NCBI RefSeq assembly: GCF_000372725.1 | Contig: NW_005199770.1 | Location: forward strand, 357,208 to 421,207 | Reading direction: 5' to 3' | DNA length: 64,000 nucleotides | DNA from: Emiliania huxleyi CCMP1516 | Lineage: Eukaryota; Haptophyta; Isochrysidales; Noelaerhabdaceae | In this document: positions 1-9,128 of the stretch, piece after piece | Layout: each line of letters opens with the position of its first letter | Numbering within the stretch: the stretch's first letter is position 1 | The notes under the pieces: model-generated | Database searches by the model: none | What the model was told of the DNA's origin: nothing | The model's input: only the letters and a program-made list of their open reading frames with translations | Position numbers and translations under genes: made by a program

Positions 1-133
1 TGCCGAGAGCCTCCCGGCACCCAGAGACTCTTCCCCAATCTGCTCTCGAGGCCGTTCCAAGACGCTTGTGAGGCCACGCTCTTGCTGAGGCGCAGCCACC
101 GAGTTGATTGACGATTGACTGTATTGTTTTGAG

Positions 134-1504
134 GCGCCGGACGACTGCTTCATCTCGTACGAGAGTGCTCCTGCCGCGTGGACGCTCGACGACGGCTCGC
201 GCCCGCCGCCGAGGAAGCCCTTCCTCGGGCCAAGTTACGACGCCGCCTCGCGCACGTTTACGGGCAGCGTCGATTGGAGCGGCGGCACCATCAACGGTGA
301 CAAGGCGAGACGGCTGTTCTTCTCCTCCTTCGTGCTTGCTGAGAGTGCCGCGCGGGTTAGGCGGCGACGCGAGGTGGGAGTACCGGCTGGTCTTCTCCGA
401 GTCGATGAACGTCATCGAAGGAGGCGGGGCTCGGGGGTGGCGCGGCGGCGGCGGCGGCGGGAGGCTGCCTCGGACCCCTCTCGGACCCTTCCTCACAGGC
501 GGCTCGTGGTGCTACGGCGAGGACGGCGGCCTGCGCGCCCACCGCACCTTTCCAGACAACCTCGTCTACTGGCGCCGACCCGGCCTCGCCCCCCGAGGCC
601 TTACCCTTCCCTCCACACCTCCAGCTATGAACAGGCGCGCCCTGCCCGCCGCCTCGTCCCCTCGCGGCCTCTCCTTCCTGCAGGGCAGCCGCGTCGGGCT
701 CGCGTCGTACCACTTTGGACCCAGCGGCGACGGCGCCGAGGGCAGCCACATCTCGTACGCCGCTGCGGACCCCTCGTGGCGCCTCGACGACGGCAGCGCG
801 CCGCCGCCGCGCGTTCCTTTCCTCGAGCCGACCTACGACGCGGTGACACGCGCTTGCCGCGGGGCCCACAAGCCCGGCGAATCTCGGCGGATCTTCGGCG
901 GATCTTCGGCGGTCCCGGCTAGGCGACGCGCACTTTCCGCGGGTCCGTCGACTGGTCGCCGACTTCGTTCCACGGCAGAGAAGGGGCTGGAGTGCCCGGC
1001 GGGGGGCGTGGACGGCGTCTCCTCACGACGTGGCGTGCGTGAGTAGGCGCGCGGCGGTGTGAGGAGCGATGGGCTTCCGATCTCGGCGCATCTCGGCGCA
1101 TCGCGCGGCATGTCTCGGCTAGGCGACGAGCGGTGGGAGTACTTGATGACGTTTAGCGAGTCGTTTGACCGGATCGCCGACGGGAGGCGCCGGAGACACC
1201 TCCACAGTCGATCCACAGAGCCCACGACATGTCCACGGGACACGTCCACGGCGTGTCCACAGGGTGAACGCTTTTCGGCCCGGGGGCGAGCCCGGCGACA
1301 CGTGCCGCTTCAGCCTCCCCCCCCGCTCGCTGCTGAGCGCGCTCGGAGACCGGTCGAGCGGGCCGCGCCCCCAGCGCACCACTTGCCTCCGGTCTCCTCA
1401 CGCCAGCATCTGTGCACAGGTTCAGCGGCATGCTCTTCCGCGGCTCGTTGAGCTCGCTGCTGTACGAGCGGCACGACGAGGTGCGCGTCGAGAGGGAGGA
1501 GTGA
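134..1504 (+). CDS. Protein with a duplicated W-E-Y/FSES module, function unknown
   Basis: I do not recognise the family. Two copies of one module can be read through splice sites. Copy 1 uses exons 134-296 and 361-about 430; copy 2 uses 684-842, 923-974 and 1123-about 1184. Each copy has ISY, then W-x-LDDGS-PPP, then YDA, then GSVDW, then RWEY followed by FSES. An exon at 499-about 587 (FPDNLVYWRRP) separates the copies and a last exon at about 1420-1504 ends at TGA. Introns 297-360 and 843-922 are GT-AG; 975-1122 is GC-AG. Splicing restores the module at the same codon in both copies, which supports the model. All three introns begin with a diverged copy of the following exon. An open helical-looking frame shifted by one base continues from 1506 to 1769, so the true C-terminus may be longer if the assembly has a one-base error. 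The start is not resolved; the gene may begin left of the window. Confidence 0.55.
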
Positions 1505-1769
1505 TGAGCTCTCCAAAGACGCAGCGCAGCACAACCTGCGGCCACACTGCCCCAAGGCGCGGGCGGAGATGGAGGCGCTGCTGCGAGCGCGGCGAGCGGT
1601 GCGGCGCAGCAGCGAGGCGGCGGAGCAGGCCGCTCGCCTCTTTGCTGGTGCGGCGGAGAGGCGCGCCTCCGAGGTCGTGAGATCCGTTCCCCGTAGCCCT
1701 CTGCTGCGGCTAGAACTCGGAGACGCTCGGGCGCCCCGCCGACTGCGGAGCCGCCCTCGTGTTCTCTAG

Positions 1770-2359
1770 GCGCCTCTCCCGCCGCAGCGAGTTGCGCCTC
1801 GCGGCGGCTCTGACACAGCTGCGTGTGGCTGATGGGAGCGCGGGTGGCGGCGCTGGCTTTGGCGGTGGCAGCCGTGGCGGCGTGGCTGGGGAGGCGCAGG
1901 CGGAGGGGGGCGGCGGCGAGGAGCAGGCTGACCAGCAGCACTCTCACCAGCTCCAGGAGCAGGCCGAGGGTGCGGTCCAAGAGGGAGCGGATGAGCTGGG
2001 CCTGGGGGAGGCCACTCAGAGTTTTTAAGAGACCGGGCGGTCGCAACGTGCTAAGACGTGCAAAAGCAAGTAAGAGCAACGCACCAAACGCACCAACGGA
2101 AAACGCCGTTGCCACCGCACGGTTCACTCCGCTATTCAATTCCATTCTCTCTTCTCACTGCGCGGTCATTGACTGCGCGGTCCCCACACGCTCTCCACAG
2201 AGGTCTAAGAGCGCGCGACATGCACACGGGCTGGCCATGCGTGGCTGTTGGAGGTCTGCAAGTATCGGCCGAAGCGCGCAGCCCCTGGCCACGAATCGAG
2301 CTTCGAGGGCGCGGTCGTCAGCGGGCGCCGATCTTGAAGCAATCTCATCTCACGGCCCC
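1770..2359. other. Spacer, no convincing gene
   Basis: Between the first gene and the convergent ELMO gene. A minus-strand open frame (start near 2145) is rich in Leu, Ala and Arg, but it lacks any recognisable motif and overlaps the opposite gene. I see no supported feature here. Confidence 0.5.
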
Positions 2360-3289
2360 TCAGAGCCCGATCCAGCTGAGCACTCCGCCGCTGCACAAGT
2401 CGGCCATCGCGCCGTGCTCCACGGCGTCGGCGGCGTCGCGGCCAAGACCGCGCAGCCGCTGCAGCACGTCGCTCAGCTGCCACGGCACTGCGGCGCCGGC
2501 CAGCGACTCGGCCATGTGCGCGTGCGTGTGGCGCAGCGCCTCGGGGAAGTGCATGAGCGTGAGGCCGGCCGTCTGCATCTCGGCCCACAGCTCGCCGAGG
2601 GAGCGGAGCAGCTCCGCGTGCAGCAGGTCGAGCAGCGGCGCCTCCGGCCTCAGCTCGGCGGCGAGGCGCAGGAAGCAGCGCAGCGTCGGCGCCGCGCACA
2701 GCGGCTGGGACGAGGCGCCGTCCGGCAGCAGCTGCAGGTGCGAGCAGAGCGCCAGAGTCACCGACAGCGAGGCGGCCGCCAGCGGGAAGGGCGCGTGCGA
2801 AAACTTGGCCGCCGCCAGCACCTCGGCGCTCCCCCCTCGCTCGACAAAGAAGAGGAGCTGCCTGAGCCCGAGCGCGCCGCAGCCGCGGAGGTCGCGCGCG
2901 GGGTCCTCGCACTGGAAGCCGAGCGTCACCCAGCACGGCGAGACGGACCGGAACTCGCCACCAAACCGCTGCCGCTCCCAGATCGAGCGGAGGAGCCGCT
3001 CGTGCCGCGACGGCTCGTACTGCTCCGCCGCGTCGTCCCTCAGCTCGCGGAGCAGGCGCTGGTTGCTCGCCTCGCGCTGGTCGTCTGCCGGCCGGGCCAC
3101 GCGCGGCGCCGGCTTCTTTGAGCGCCACCGCAGGCTCGCCGGCGGGTTGTGAGGGCGGAGCGGGCGGCGGGCCGAGCCAGCCTTCTTCGCGGGCGAGGCG
3201 CCGAGCGGCGAGGCGGCGAGCGGAGAGGAGGCGCCGAACGGGACGTACCCCGACCCGGGGCTGGCGAGAGCGAGGGGCTGGTAGGACAT
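2360..3289 (-). CDS. ELMO-domain protein
   Basis: Predicted 309 residues from the ATG at 3289; an in-frame GTG further upstream is not needed. The N-terminal third is low in complexity (Pro/Ser/Ala/Arg). The rest matches the ELMO (engulfment and motility, CED-12) domain. It has a helix ending RLLRSIWER, then W-V-T-LGFQ-x-DP-x-x-DLRG-x-GALGL, then LLFFVE. ELMO-domain proteins act with Dock-type exchange factors or as GAPs for Arf-like small GTPases in membrane and cytoskeletal signalling; which applies here cannot be told. The Arg in the DLRG segment, the usual GAP-type position in ELMOD proteins, is present. Single exon. It diverges from the transporter gene with about 250 bp between the starts, so a shared promoter region is likely. 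Confidence 0.8.
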   Translation of the reverse strand: MSYQPLALASPGSGYVPFGASSPLAASPLGASPAKKAGSARRPLRPHNPPASLRWRSKKPAPRVARPADDQREASNQRLLRELRDDAAEQYEPSRHERLLRSIWERQRFGGEFRSVSPCWVTLGFQCEDPARDLRGCGALGLRQLLFFVERGGSAEVLAAAKFSHAPFPLAAASLSVTLALCSHLQLLPDGASSQPLCAAPTLRCFLRLAAELRPEAPLLDLLHAELLRSLGELWAEMQTAGLTLMHFPEALRHTHAHMAESLAGAAVPWQLSDVLQRLRGLGRDAADAVEHGAMADLCSGGVLSWIGL

Positions 3290-3542
3290 TTTCTCCGTCT
3301 GGACGCGAGCGAGCGGTTTAGCGCCCCAGCAGGCGGGCTGGGCAGCAGTGCAGAAGGTGCAGAGCAGAAGCAGACCGAGCGGCACAGGCGATTCAAAACG
3401 GGCAATTTTTTCTTTTTTCGGGGGCCTTGAGGTTTCTGGCGATGGGTCCCGACCTCGGCGTATGAAAGAATCCTCAAAAAGAAGGTGCCTACTCTGTCGG
3501 GAGGTGTGGCAAAGACCAAGACGCCACTAAAGTAGCTCCGCG

Positions 3543-5004
3543 ATGCCGTTCGAGGATCCTGCTTCAAGACTCCCTGACGCGCAAGAGCCCGAACCCTGGA
3601 GCCGGTTCGCGCGAACGACCACAAGCCACTGGACAAGCCACTGGCCCACTGCCACATTGGAGCTCGCTTGCCGCCCAAAGGAGGGGCCTGCGGCAGCAGG
3701 CTCGCCGGCGCCGCCGGCGCCGCCGGCGCCGCCGGCGCCGCCGACGCCCTCGCCCGCCGCGGCCGACGGCGCCTGCGCCCGCGCCAAACGGCTCTGCCTC
3801 AAGCACTTTCTAGTCCTCGGCCTGCTCCTCGCGATCGTGGCCGGCGTGACGGTCCCCGCCGCGGGCTAGGCGGTCGCCTCGTGGAAGGCGTGCAGCGGCC
3901 TGCTCGGCTGCGTCGGCGTCGTGCAGACCGTCTGCGTCGTCGTCATCTTCTTCATCTCCGGCCTGACGCTCAAGACGGACGAGGTGAAGCGCGCGCTCAC
4001 CTCGTGGCCGGACGCGCTCTTTGGCGTGGTCTCCATCCTCCTCATCACGCCGCTGCTCGCGCTGCTCCCCACCCGGCTGCGCTTCCTGCCGGCCGAGTTC
4101 CAGGTCGGCTTCCTTCTCTTCTGCTCCATGCCGACCACCATCAACTCGGGCGTCGCCCTCGTCGGCACCGGCCGCGGCAACGTCGCGATGGCGCTGCTGC
4201 TGACGCTCGCGTCGAACCTGCTCGGCGTCTTCACGGTGCCCTTCTCGCTCTCGCTGCTGCTGCAGGTCTCGGACGTGCGGATCGACGCCTCGCCGCTGCT
4301 CGCCAAGCTGATGATGATGATCCTGCTGCCGCTGCTCCTCGGCAAGGCTGCGCGAGACTGGTCGCCGCGCCTGCGCGAGCGGCTCAAGCAGAGGAAGCAG
4401 CTCGTGTCCAACGGCTCGTCGCTGCTGCTCTGCCTGATCCCGTGGATGAAGCTGTCGCAGAGCGAGGCGGCGCTGCGCCCGCTCCCCCGCCCGCGGCGAG
4501 AGGCACGCGCGTGAAGACGCGAGGGCGTGGGAAGACAGGCGGCGCTGCGCTCGCTCTCCGGCTCGGAGTGCGCCGCGCTCTTCGCGTGCGGCGCCGGCGT
4601 GCACGCGGTCTACCTCGCCTTCAACTTCGGCGCCGCGCACTGCCTGCTCGGCACGCCGCTCGCCATCAAGAAGGCGCGAGATCGCCCCGAGACTATCCGA
4701 GATCGCCACTCTCCCTGTCAAGAAGGCGTCGCATCGCGATCCTGAACAGGCGATCGTGATCATGGGCTCGCAAAAGACGCTGCCGATGGCGATGACGGTC
4801 CTCTCCTTTTTCCCGCCCTCCTTGGGCGAGCCCGGTCTAATTGCGCTGCCCTGCATCGTCTCGCACTTGCTGCAGATCTTCGCAGACGCCTTCCTCGTCG
4901 CCAGGCAGCCGAGATGCCGCCGAGATGCCGCTGAGATTGAGATCGCAGACCGTCGTACACGGCTCCCTCGTCGCGAAGCGGTCGGCCACCGCCCCAGGCC
5001 GTGA
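3543..5004 (+). CDS. SBF-like (bile acid:sodium symporter/SLC10A7-type) membrane transporter
   Basis: A short cytoplasmic N-terminus with Ala-Pro repeats is followed by about nine or ten hydrophobic helices. Family marks are the segment FFISGLTLKTDEV, a CSMPTTINSGVAL re-entrant region and LGVFTVPFSLSLLL. These resemble SLC10A7/SBF_like transporters, in which human SLC10A7 affects calcium handling and secretion; the substrate here is unknown. Three GC-AG introns join clean exons: 4467-4538, 4674-4725 and 4905-4997, after which the protein ends FLVARP at the TGA at 5002-5004. The first two introns are bounded by perfect 14-bp and 11-bp direct repeats. One oddity is an in-frame TAG at 3867-3869 directly after the first helix, where CAG (Gln) would keep the frame. 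It could be a sequencing error, a very small intron or a true inactivation. Confidence 0.8.
4465..4550. repeat. Perfect 14-bp direct repeat at both ends of a 72-bp GC-AG intron
   Basis: AGGCGGCGCTGCGC occurs at 4465-4478 and again at 4537-4550. The intron 4467-4538 starts and ends inside these copies at the same base, AG|GC. The splice junction therefore reproduces the single-copy exon sequence. Confidence 0.9.
4666..4728. repeat. Perfect 11-bp direct repeat at both ends of a 52-bp GC-AG intron
   Basis: TCAAGAAGGCG occurs at 4666-4676 and 4718-4728. Intron 4674-4725 is placed by GC-AG and by protein continuity (AIKK joined to ASHRD, then the next helix). Confidence 0.85.
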
Positions 5005-5607
5005 CAGAGGCGGAGCGTGCCAGGATTGCTGTAGGTGGGCCGCCGCCACCGAGGCCACGCCGCCGGTGGCGCTGCTGCGCAGCCGCGGCCGCGCGCGCTG
5101 CCGCCCGTGCCGGCGGCGGGCGGAGGCGCTTATGGAGGAGCGGCCTACACTGGGGACCGTGCATGCCTCCACCGCGGGCAGCGCGGGGGCGCAGGGCGGC
5201 GCGCTCCCGCGGGCGGCGGGCGCGCTTGCCGGGGATGGGGGGCACGAGCAAGCGCCTGTGTGATTGTGAGCGCAGCGCAGTGAAACTAAAAAATCGATTG
5301 GTCGTGATTCATATTACTTTTTAAAGCCGTACGTCGGTAAACATACGCACATATTTTACAGCAGCTTGCGCTCTCTGTCCTCTCTGTCCTGAACTCCTGT
5401 CTGGTGTGTCTCCTCTGAGAGCCGCCGTGCGCCGAGCTGCGAGCACGGAGCAGCCCGCGTTGTGTGAGCGTTGTCACCGAGCCGTTTAGTCGTCCCCTGT
5501 CCATAAGTCGACGGCGTATTTAAAAAATGCAGCTGCAGGGCGAGCGCTAGGGCGCAATCAAACACCCCGGAGCAGCATGTCCCGCCGCGGCCTCTTCCCA
5601 CGCGACC
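5005..5607. other. Convergent intergenic spacer
   Basis: Between the 3' ends of the transporter and the hydrolase. It is locally AT-richer (5285-5350, 5510-5530). No gene or repeat family is recognised. Confidence 0.5.
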
Positions 5608-6801
5608 TCACCCCGCCGGCGGCTCGCGCCGGCGCTTCCTCGCCGGCTGCTGCTCGCCAAAGCCGCGCCGCGCGAGCCAAGTGGCGCACCTGTCCGTCCA
5701 CCCGCCGCTCAGCCCGAAGCCGTGCTCCGACAGGTCGCGGTGCACGTAGACGTGGGGCACCTTCTCGCGGGCGAGCAGCCGGCGGTACGGGTCGGTGTGC
5801 TCGGCGGACGGCGCGATCGTGTCGGTGGTGGATGCGACGAGGAAGGTTGGCGGGGCGCCAAACGGCGCGTCGCCTGCGCCGAGCAGGTTGTCGGTCCAGC
5901 CCTGCAGCGACGCGGCGCGCTTGTGCATGCAGAGCGCATCCTCGTCCTCGACGATGTCCCCGTTTGCGGCGCGCGTGAACCCGGACTCGTACGGGTCCGC
6001 CCACGGCCGCGGGTTGATGGAGGGGTAGGCGAGCACGGCTGCGTCGAGCGGCTGCGCGAGGCCCCTCGCAGCGGCGCGCGCGGCCAGCGCCGCCACCAAG
6101 TGGCCTCCGGCGGAGAAGCCGACCGCAGCCACCGGCCCCGGCCGCCGCCTCCTCGCCACCTCTGCCGCCGCCTCAAGGTCGTCAAGCGCCTCCTCGAGGC
6201 CAAACGCAGGCAGCGTGCGGTACCGCAGCACCAGCGCGGCGATGCCCATCCCCTCGAGCCAGCGCACCACCGGCCACGCCTCGTGCGAAGCGAGGAACTC
6301 GTAGTTGCCTCCCGGCACCACTATCACCGTCCCCGGGCCGGGCAGCTCGAACGACGGCGGCAGCAGCGCCGCTGGCAGCCGCGGGCCATGGAAGAGCGCG
6401 TCGTGCCAGAGCGCCGGGAGGCGCGGGCGCCCGTTGCAGGCTCCGCACACGAGGTAGAGCGAGTCCTCCTCGTCGAAGCAGCGGCGGCAAAACAGCGCCT
6501 GCGAGCGGCGCGGAAGCGGCGCCTCGCATTCGTTGCACTCGGGCTGGCCGTCGATCACCGCGCCCGCAAAGAGGCGATTCGTGACGGGTTGCCAGCGGAG
6601 GCGGTGGCCGTCGCCACAAAGGCGCACGGAGCCGCGCTCGGCCGTCTGCAGCACCCAGCACGGCAACTTTTTCCACTCGCGGCGCGGAAAGAAGGGGCGG
6701 CCGGCGCCGCGATGCGAGAGGAGCGCGCCTGATTGGTCGACGCGGAGGACCTTGATGTGGCCGTGGCGGGAGGAGGAGCTGCTGGAGCCCGAGGCGGGCA
6801 T
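5608..6801 (-). CDS. Alpha/beta-hydrolase (esterase-like) with an N-terminal zinc-binding-like segment
   Basis: 397 residues from the ATG at 6801 (upstream in-frame TTG rejected). Residues about 60-130 hold Cys pairs (CNEC, CRRC, CGAC) in a ribbon-like arrangement, probably metal-binding. The rest is an alpha/beta-hydrolase of the esterase/lipase type. It has an oxyanion-hole segment VVPGGNYEFL, the nucleophile elbow GFSAGGHL (Ser), a candidate acid in STTDTIAPS and a candidate catalytic His in SEHGFGLSGG. Proteins of this type hydrolyse acyl or acetyl esters; the substrate is not predictable. No signal peptide is seen. Single exon. Fusion to a Cys-rich ribbon is unusual for a simple esterase and may serve in protein or nucleic-acid binding. 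Confidence 0.8.
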   Translation of the reverse strand: MPASGSSSSSSRHGHIKVLRVDQSGALLSHRGAGRPFFPRREWKKLPCWVLQTAERGSVRLCGDGHRLRWQPVTNRLFAGAVIDGQPECNECEAPLPRRSQALFCRRCFDEEDSLYLVCGACNGRPRLPALWHDALFHGPRLPAALLPPSFELPGPGTVIVVPGGNYEFLASHEAWPVVRWLEGMGIAALVLRYRTLPAFGLEEALDDLEAAAEVARRRRPGPVAAVGFSAGGHLVAALAARAAARGLAQPLDAAVLAYPSINPRPWADPYESGFTRAANGDIVEDEDALCMHKRAASLQGWTDNLLGAGDAPFGAPPTFLVASTTDTIAPSAEHTDPYRRLLAREKVPHVYVHRDLSEHGFGLSGGWTDRCATWLARRGFGEQQPARKRRREPPAG

Positions 6802-7419
6802 TGCGCACGGCCGCGGGAAACGTGCGCGCAAGAAGCGTCCCAAGAGAGTCTACCCGCCCCCCCCCGGGCCGAAGAGCCAGGCAGCCAGCCCTATCCGCGC
6901 GGCGATGCGCCCTGCCCCGTCGCTTTTGCAAAATCCTGCAAAGGTGGGGACGTGTCTGTCCTCGACCCAGCCCTAGCTTGGGATGTCCATTTATTTCTCG
7001 CTCGTGCGTCCTTGGAACTTGGCTAACCTCCTTTCACCTCCTTCCTGCTCTCCTATGCCACGTGGCTGTGTGCGTTTGGGTTTCTATGTTTGCGATTTGG
7101 ATTTTGGATTTTCTGCTGCACTTTGTTTATTTATTTATACGAAGAGAACATTTGAGCGGCTCCGGAGTTCACACTCGTGTCAAACCCTCACCAACTCGCC
7201 CGTAGCCCTTTCTCGGGGCCGCGCTTGCGACGCGCCGTCGTTTTATGGTAATTATCGTTACGTTCTTTCTCTCAATGATTATCAATGGACAATGCCCCAG
7301 ACTTGAGCACTTGAGCACTTGATAGGGTCGATTCCGCATGGTACGGGACCCCTCCGATCGTCTCGCCCACCCTCGCCCCAGACTGACTGTGTGACCACGT
7401 TCAAGACCTATCACTGTCG
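6802..7419. other. AT-rich spacer upstream of the hydrolase
   Basis: Lies between the hydrolase start and the stop of the ligase-like gene on the same strand. The stretch 7085-7150 is T-rich, with TTTATTTATTTATAC. It probably holds the hydrolase promoter and the ligase 3' UTR. No ORF is supported. Confidence 0.5.
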
Positions 7420-8682
7420 TCACCCCGGGGTGTGCCGGCTCTTTTGCCACGCGCCAAAGGCCTGCCCGACGTGGCGCTTCACGCTGACCTTCACCTGCTC
7501 GCGCGCCGCGGCCTCGTCGGCAACGGCATCGCCGGTGGCGAGATCGGGGTCGGAGAGGACTTCGGCGCATAGCCGCTCGGCGAGCTTGTTCAGCGCCTGC
7601 TTGCCCTCGGCCTCGAAGGTCACCTCCAGGGCGTCGAACTTGGTCAGGGCGGACGCGATCGCCTGCGCGACAGCCTCTGTGTCGACGGCCGCTTGCCTCG
7701 CCTCCTTCTTTTGCTTCGTGGCCGCGGGCGCACGCGCGCTGTCGACGTGCGTCGAGACGGCGTGGAGGTTGCCAATCATCTCGTGGATCGACTGATCGAT
7801 GAGGACCGCCTTGCCGCCGGCGCCGTTGGCGAACGCCTCGAGAAGCTCGGTCAGCTCGGAGACTGCGGCCGGCTGCGGCTCGCGTGAGATCTTCCACTTG
7901 TACGCGGAGCTCCTGCCGGCCTTCTGGATGCTGAGCACGAGCCCCTCGCCGTGCTCGCCAGTCATCCATGCGCGCTGGCTCGAAATCGCTTCACAGAGCG
8001 AACCAAAGGCCACTGTCGCAATGACAGGCACTCGGTGGCGCCTGAGCACCTCGCCAAAGGCCTCGTTGTTGCCAATTCGAACAGCGCGGTCGCCACTGAG
8101 AGTGCACGCGAGTCCCGACGCAGACGCGGCTGTCGCGTAGGCAGCCGCGACCTCCTCGCTCGCAAACTCGAGCACCGCGCCAAACGCCTGCCAGGACTTC
8201 GCCAGGCCGTTTGCCTTGTAGTTGAAGAGCCCGACGTTGCACATGAGCTCGCCGTAGATCGCGGCACGCACGGGCTCAGTGCCAGTCTCGCCGGTGGCGA
8301 GCGAAACGAGCTCGCCGATGGCGGCGTCGACGTCCACCTCACGCAGGCTGGTGAGGTCGCACCTCTGGTAGCTGGTGGCTGTCTGCTCAATCGTGAGGCG
8401 ACGGCCGAGCAGTGTGCCGCATCGCAGCTTGCCGACGTTGGTACCGTCGAGCTTCTCGGAAGCAGCCACAGGGCACAGCGTGCAAAGACGGTGGAGGGAT
8501 TGCCGATACCCGCCCTTAAGCGTAACCTTGCCGTCGAGCGGCGAAGGTCGCCCTCGGCGGCGCCGCTGGATGACAGTCGCGGCAAGCTCGGCGACTTGGA
8601 AGAAGCGGGCGATCTTGGAGCACACCGCCCTGGGAAGCTGCTCGATGGAGGGCCAGGTGAGCGTGTTGCGCTCCTCAGCCAT
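7420..8682 (-). CDS. RNA-ligase-like covalent nucleotidyltransferase
   Basis: 420 residues, ATG at 8682, single exon. The ligase signature is visible in order. Motif I is SEKLDGTNVGK, with Lys at residue 77 as the expected AMP-accepting residue. A conserved Arg follows in GRRLTIE. A motif III-like YGELM follows near residue 147, motif IV is GEGLVLSIQ near 250 and motif V is AYKWKIS near 265. This is the layout of Rnl2-type RNA ligases, which seal 3'-OH/5'-phosphate RNA nicks with ATP. The C-terminal 150 residues are helical and charged and are not a known domain to me. The family includes repair, editing and phage or viral enzymes; which clade this belongs to needs a tree. DNA ligase is less likely because the OB-fold part is absent. 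Confidence 0.75.
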   Translation of the reverse strand: MAEERNTLTWPSIEQLPRAVCSKIARFFQVAELAATVIQRRRRGRPSPLDGKVTLKGGYRQSLHRLCTLCPVAASEKLDGTNVGKLRCGTLLGRRLTIEQTATSYQRCDLTSLREVDVDAAIGELVSLATGETGTEPVRAAIYGELMCNVGLFNYKANGLAKSWQAFGAVLEFASEEVAAAYATAASASGLACTLSGDRAVRIGNNEAFGEVLRRHRVPVIATVAFGSLCEAISSQRAWMTGEHGEGLVLSIQKAGRSSAYKWKISREPQPAAVSELTELLEAFANGAGGKAVLIDQSIHEMIGNLHAVSTHVDSARAPAATKQKKEARQAAVDTEAVAQAIASALTKFDALEVTFEAEGKQALNKLAERLCAEVLSDPDLATGDAVADEAAAREQVKVSVKRHVGQAFGAWQKSRHTPG

Positions 8683-8910
8683 CGTGGCGATGGAGGGTCA
8701 GGGTGTTTTAGGTTCGTTGCCTGGATCGTTGCCTTGGACGTGTCCTGGCCGGGTACCTAACGGGGAGGACAAAAGAGCAGAACTCGAGCAGATTGTCCGC
8801 CACAAGCCACTGGGGCAGACCAGTTAGAAAGGCTTTATCTAGCTGAGCGGCCACCTCTCAGACAGGAAGTTAACAGCAAAACATCCCCCGTCTTCTTCGA
8901 ACGGAGAGAT

Positions 8911-8970
8911 GCGGGTTCGAATCCCGCCACCGGTGGATGCTGGCTCCCCGGTGTAGTTTAATGGAAAAAC
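8911..8970 (+). tRNA. tRNA-like halves in permuted order (T-arm before D-arm)
   Basis: A perfect B-box/T-arm (GCGGG, TTCGAAT, CCCGC) lies at 8911-8927, followed by CACCGG at 8928-8933. Fourteen bases later CCGGTG (8948-8953), the exact complement, precedes a perfect A-box/D-arm, TAGTTTAATGG, at 8954-8964 with closing AAAC. Read 3' half first, 5' half second, this gives a pairable 6-bp acceptor stem, as in circularly permuted tRNA genes. CTTCGAACGGAGAGAT just upstream would supply a UCG (Arg) anticodon loop, but I cannot find a matching 27-31 strand. A tRNA remnant or organellar insertion is therefore equally possible. Confidence 0.3.
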
Positions 8971-9128
8971 ACTTGAAAAAGCTTCCTGTTTTATCTCCCC
9001 GCCCTCTCCTTTTTCTTCTGGGTGTTCTGGAACCAATTACGAAAATAGAGATTACGCGGGAAACCTATACAAGGCCCTAACCCCCTTACGGCTGCACTCG
9101 CGTACGCCGTACGACGTCTGTGGGCATT

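Noticed and set aside
1153-2145. 330-residue minus-strand ORF with Leu-rich start as a membrane protein.
   Set aside because: It overlaps better-supported exons on the plus strand, and its second half is Arg/Ser-rich shadow sequence.
8833-8935. An ordinary tRNA using the upstream A-box-like TAGCTGAGCGG at 8840-8850 with the T-arm at 8911.
   Set aside because: The 5' acceptor strand (CTTTATC) does not pair with CACCGGT, and the spacing would need a long insertion.
8839-9036. 65-residue minus-strand ORF containing GGGIRTR.
   Set aside because: This peptide is the usual antisense translation of a tRNA T-arm.
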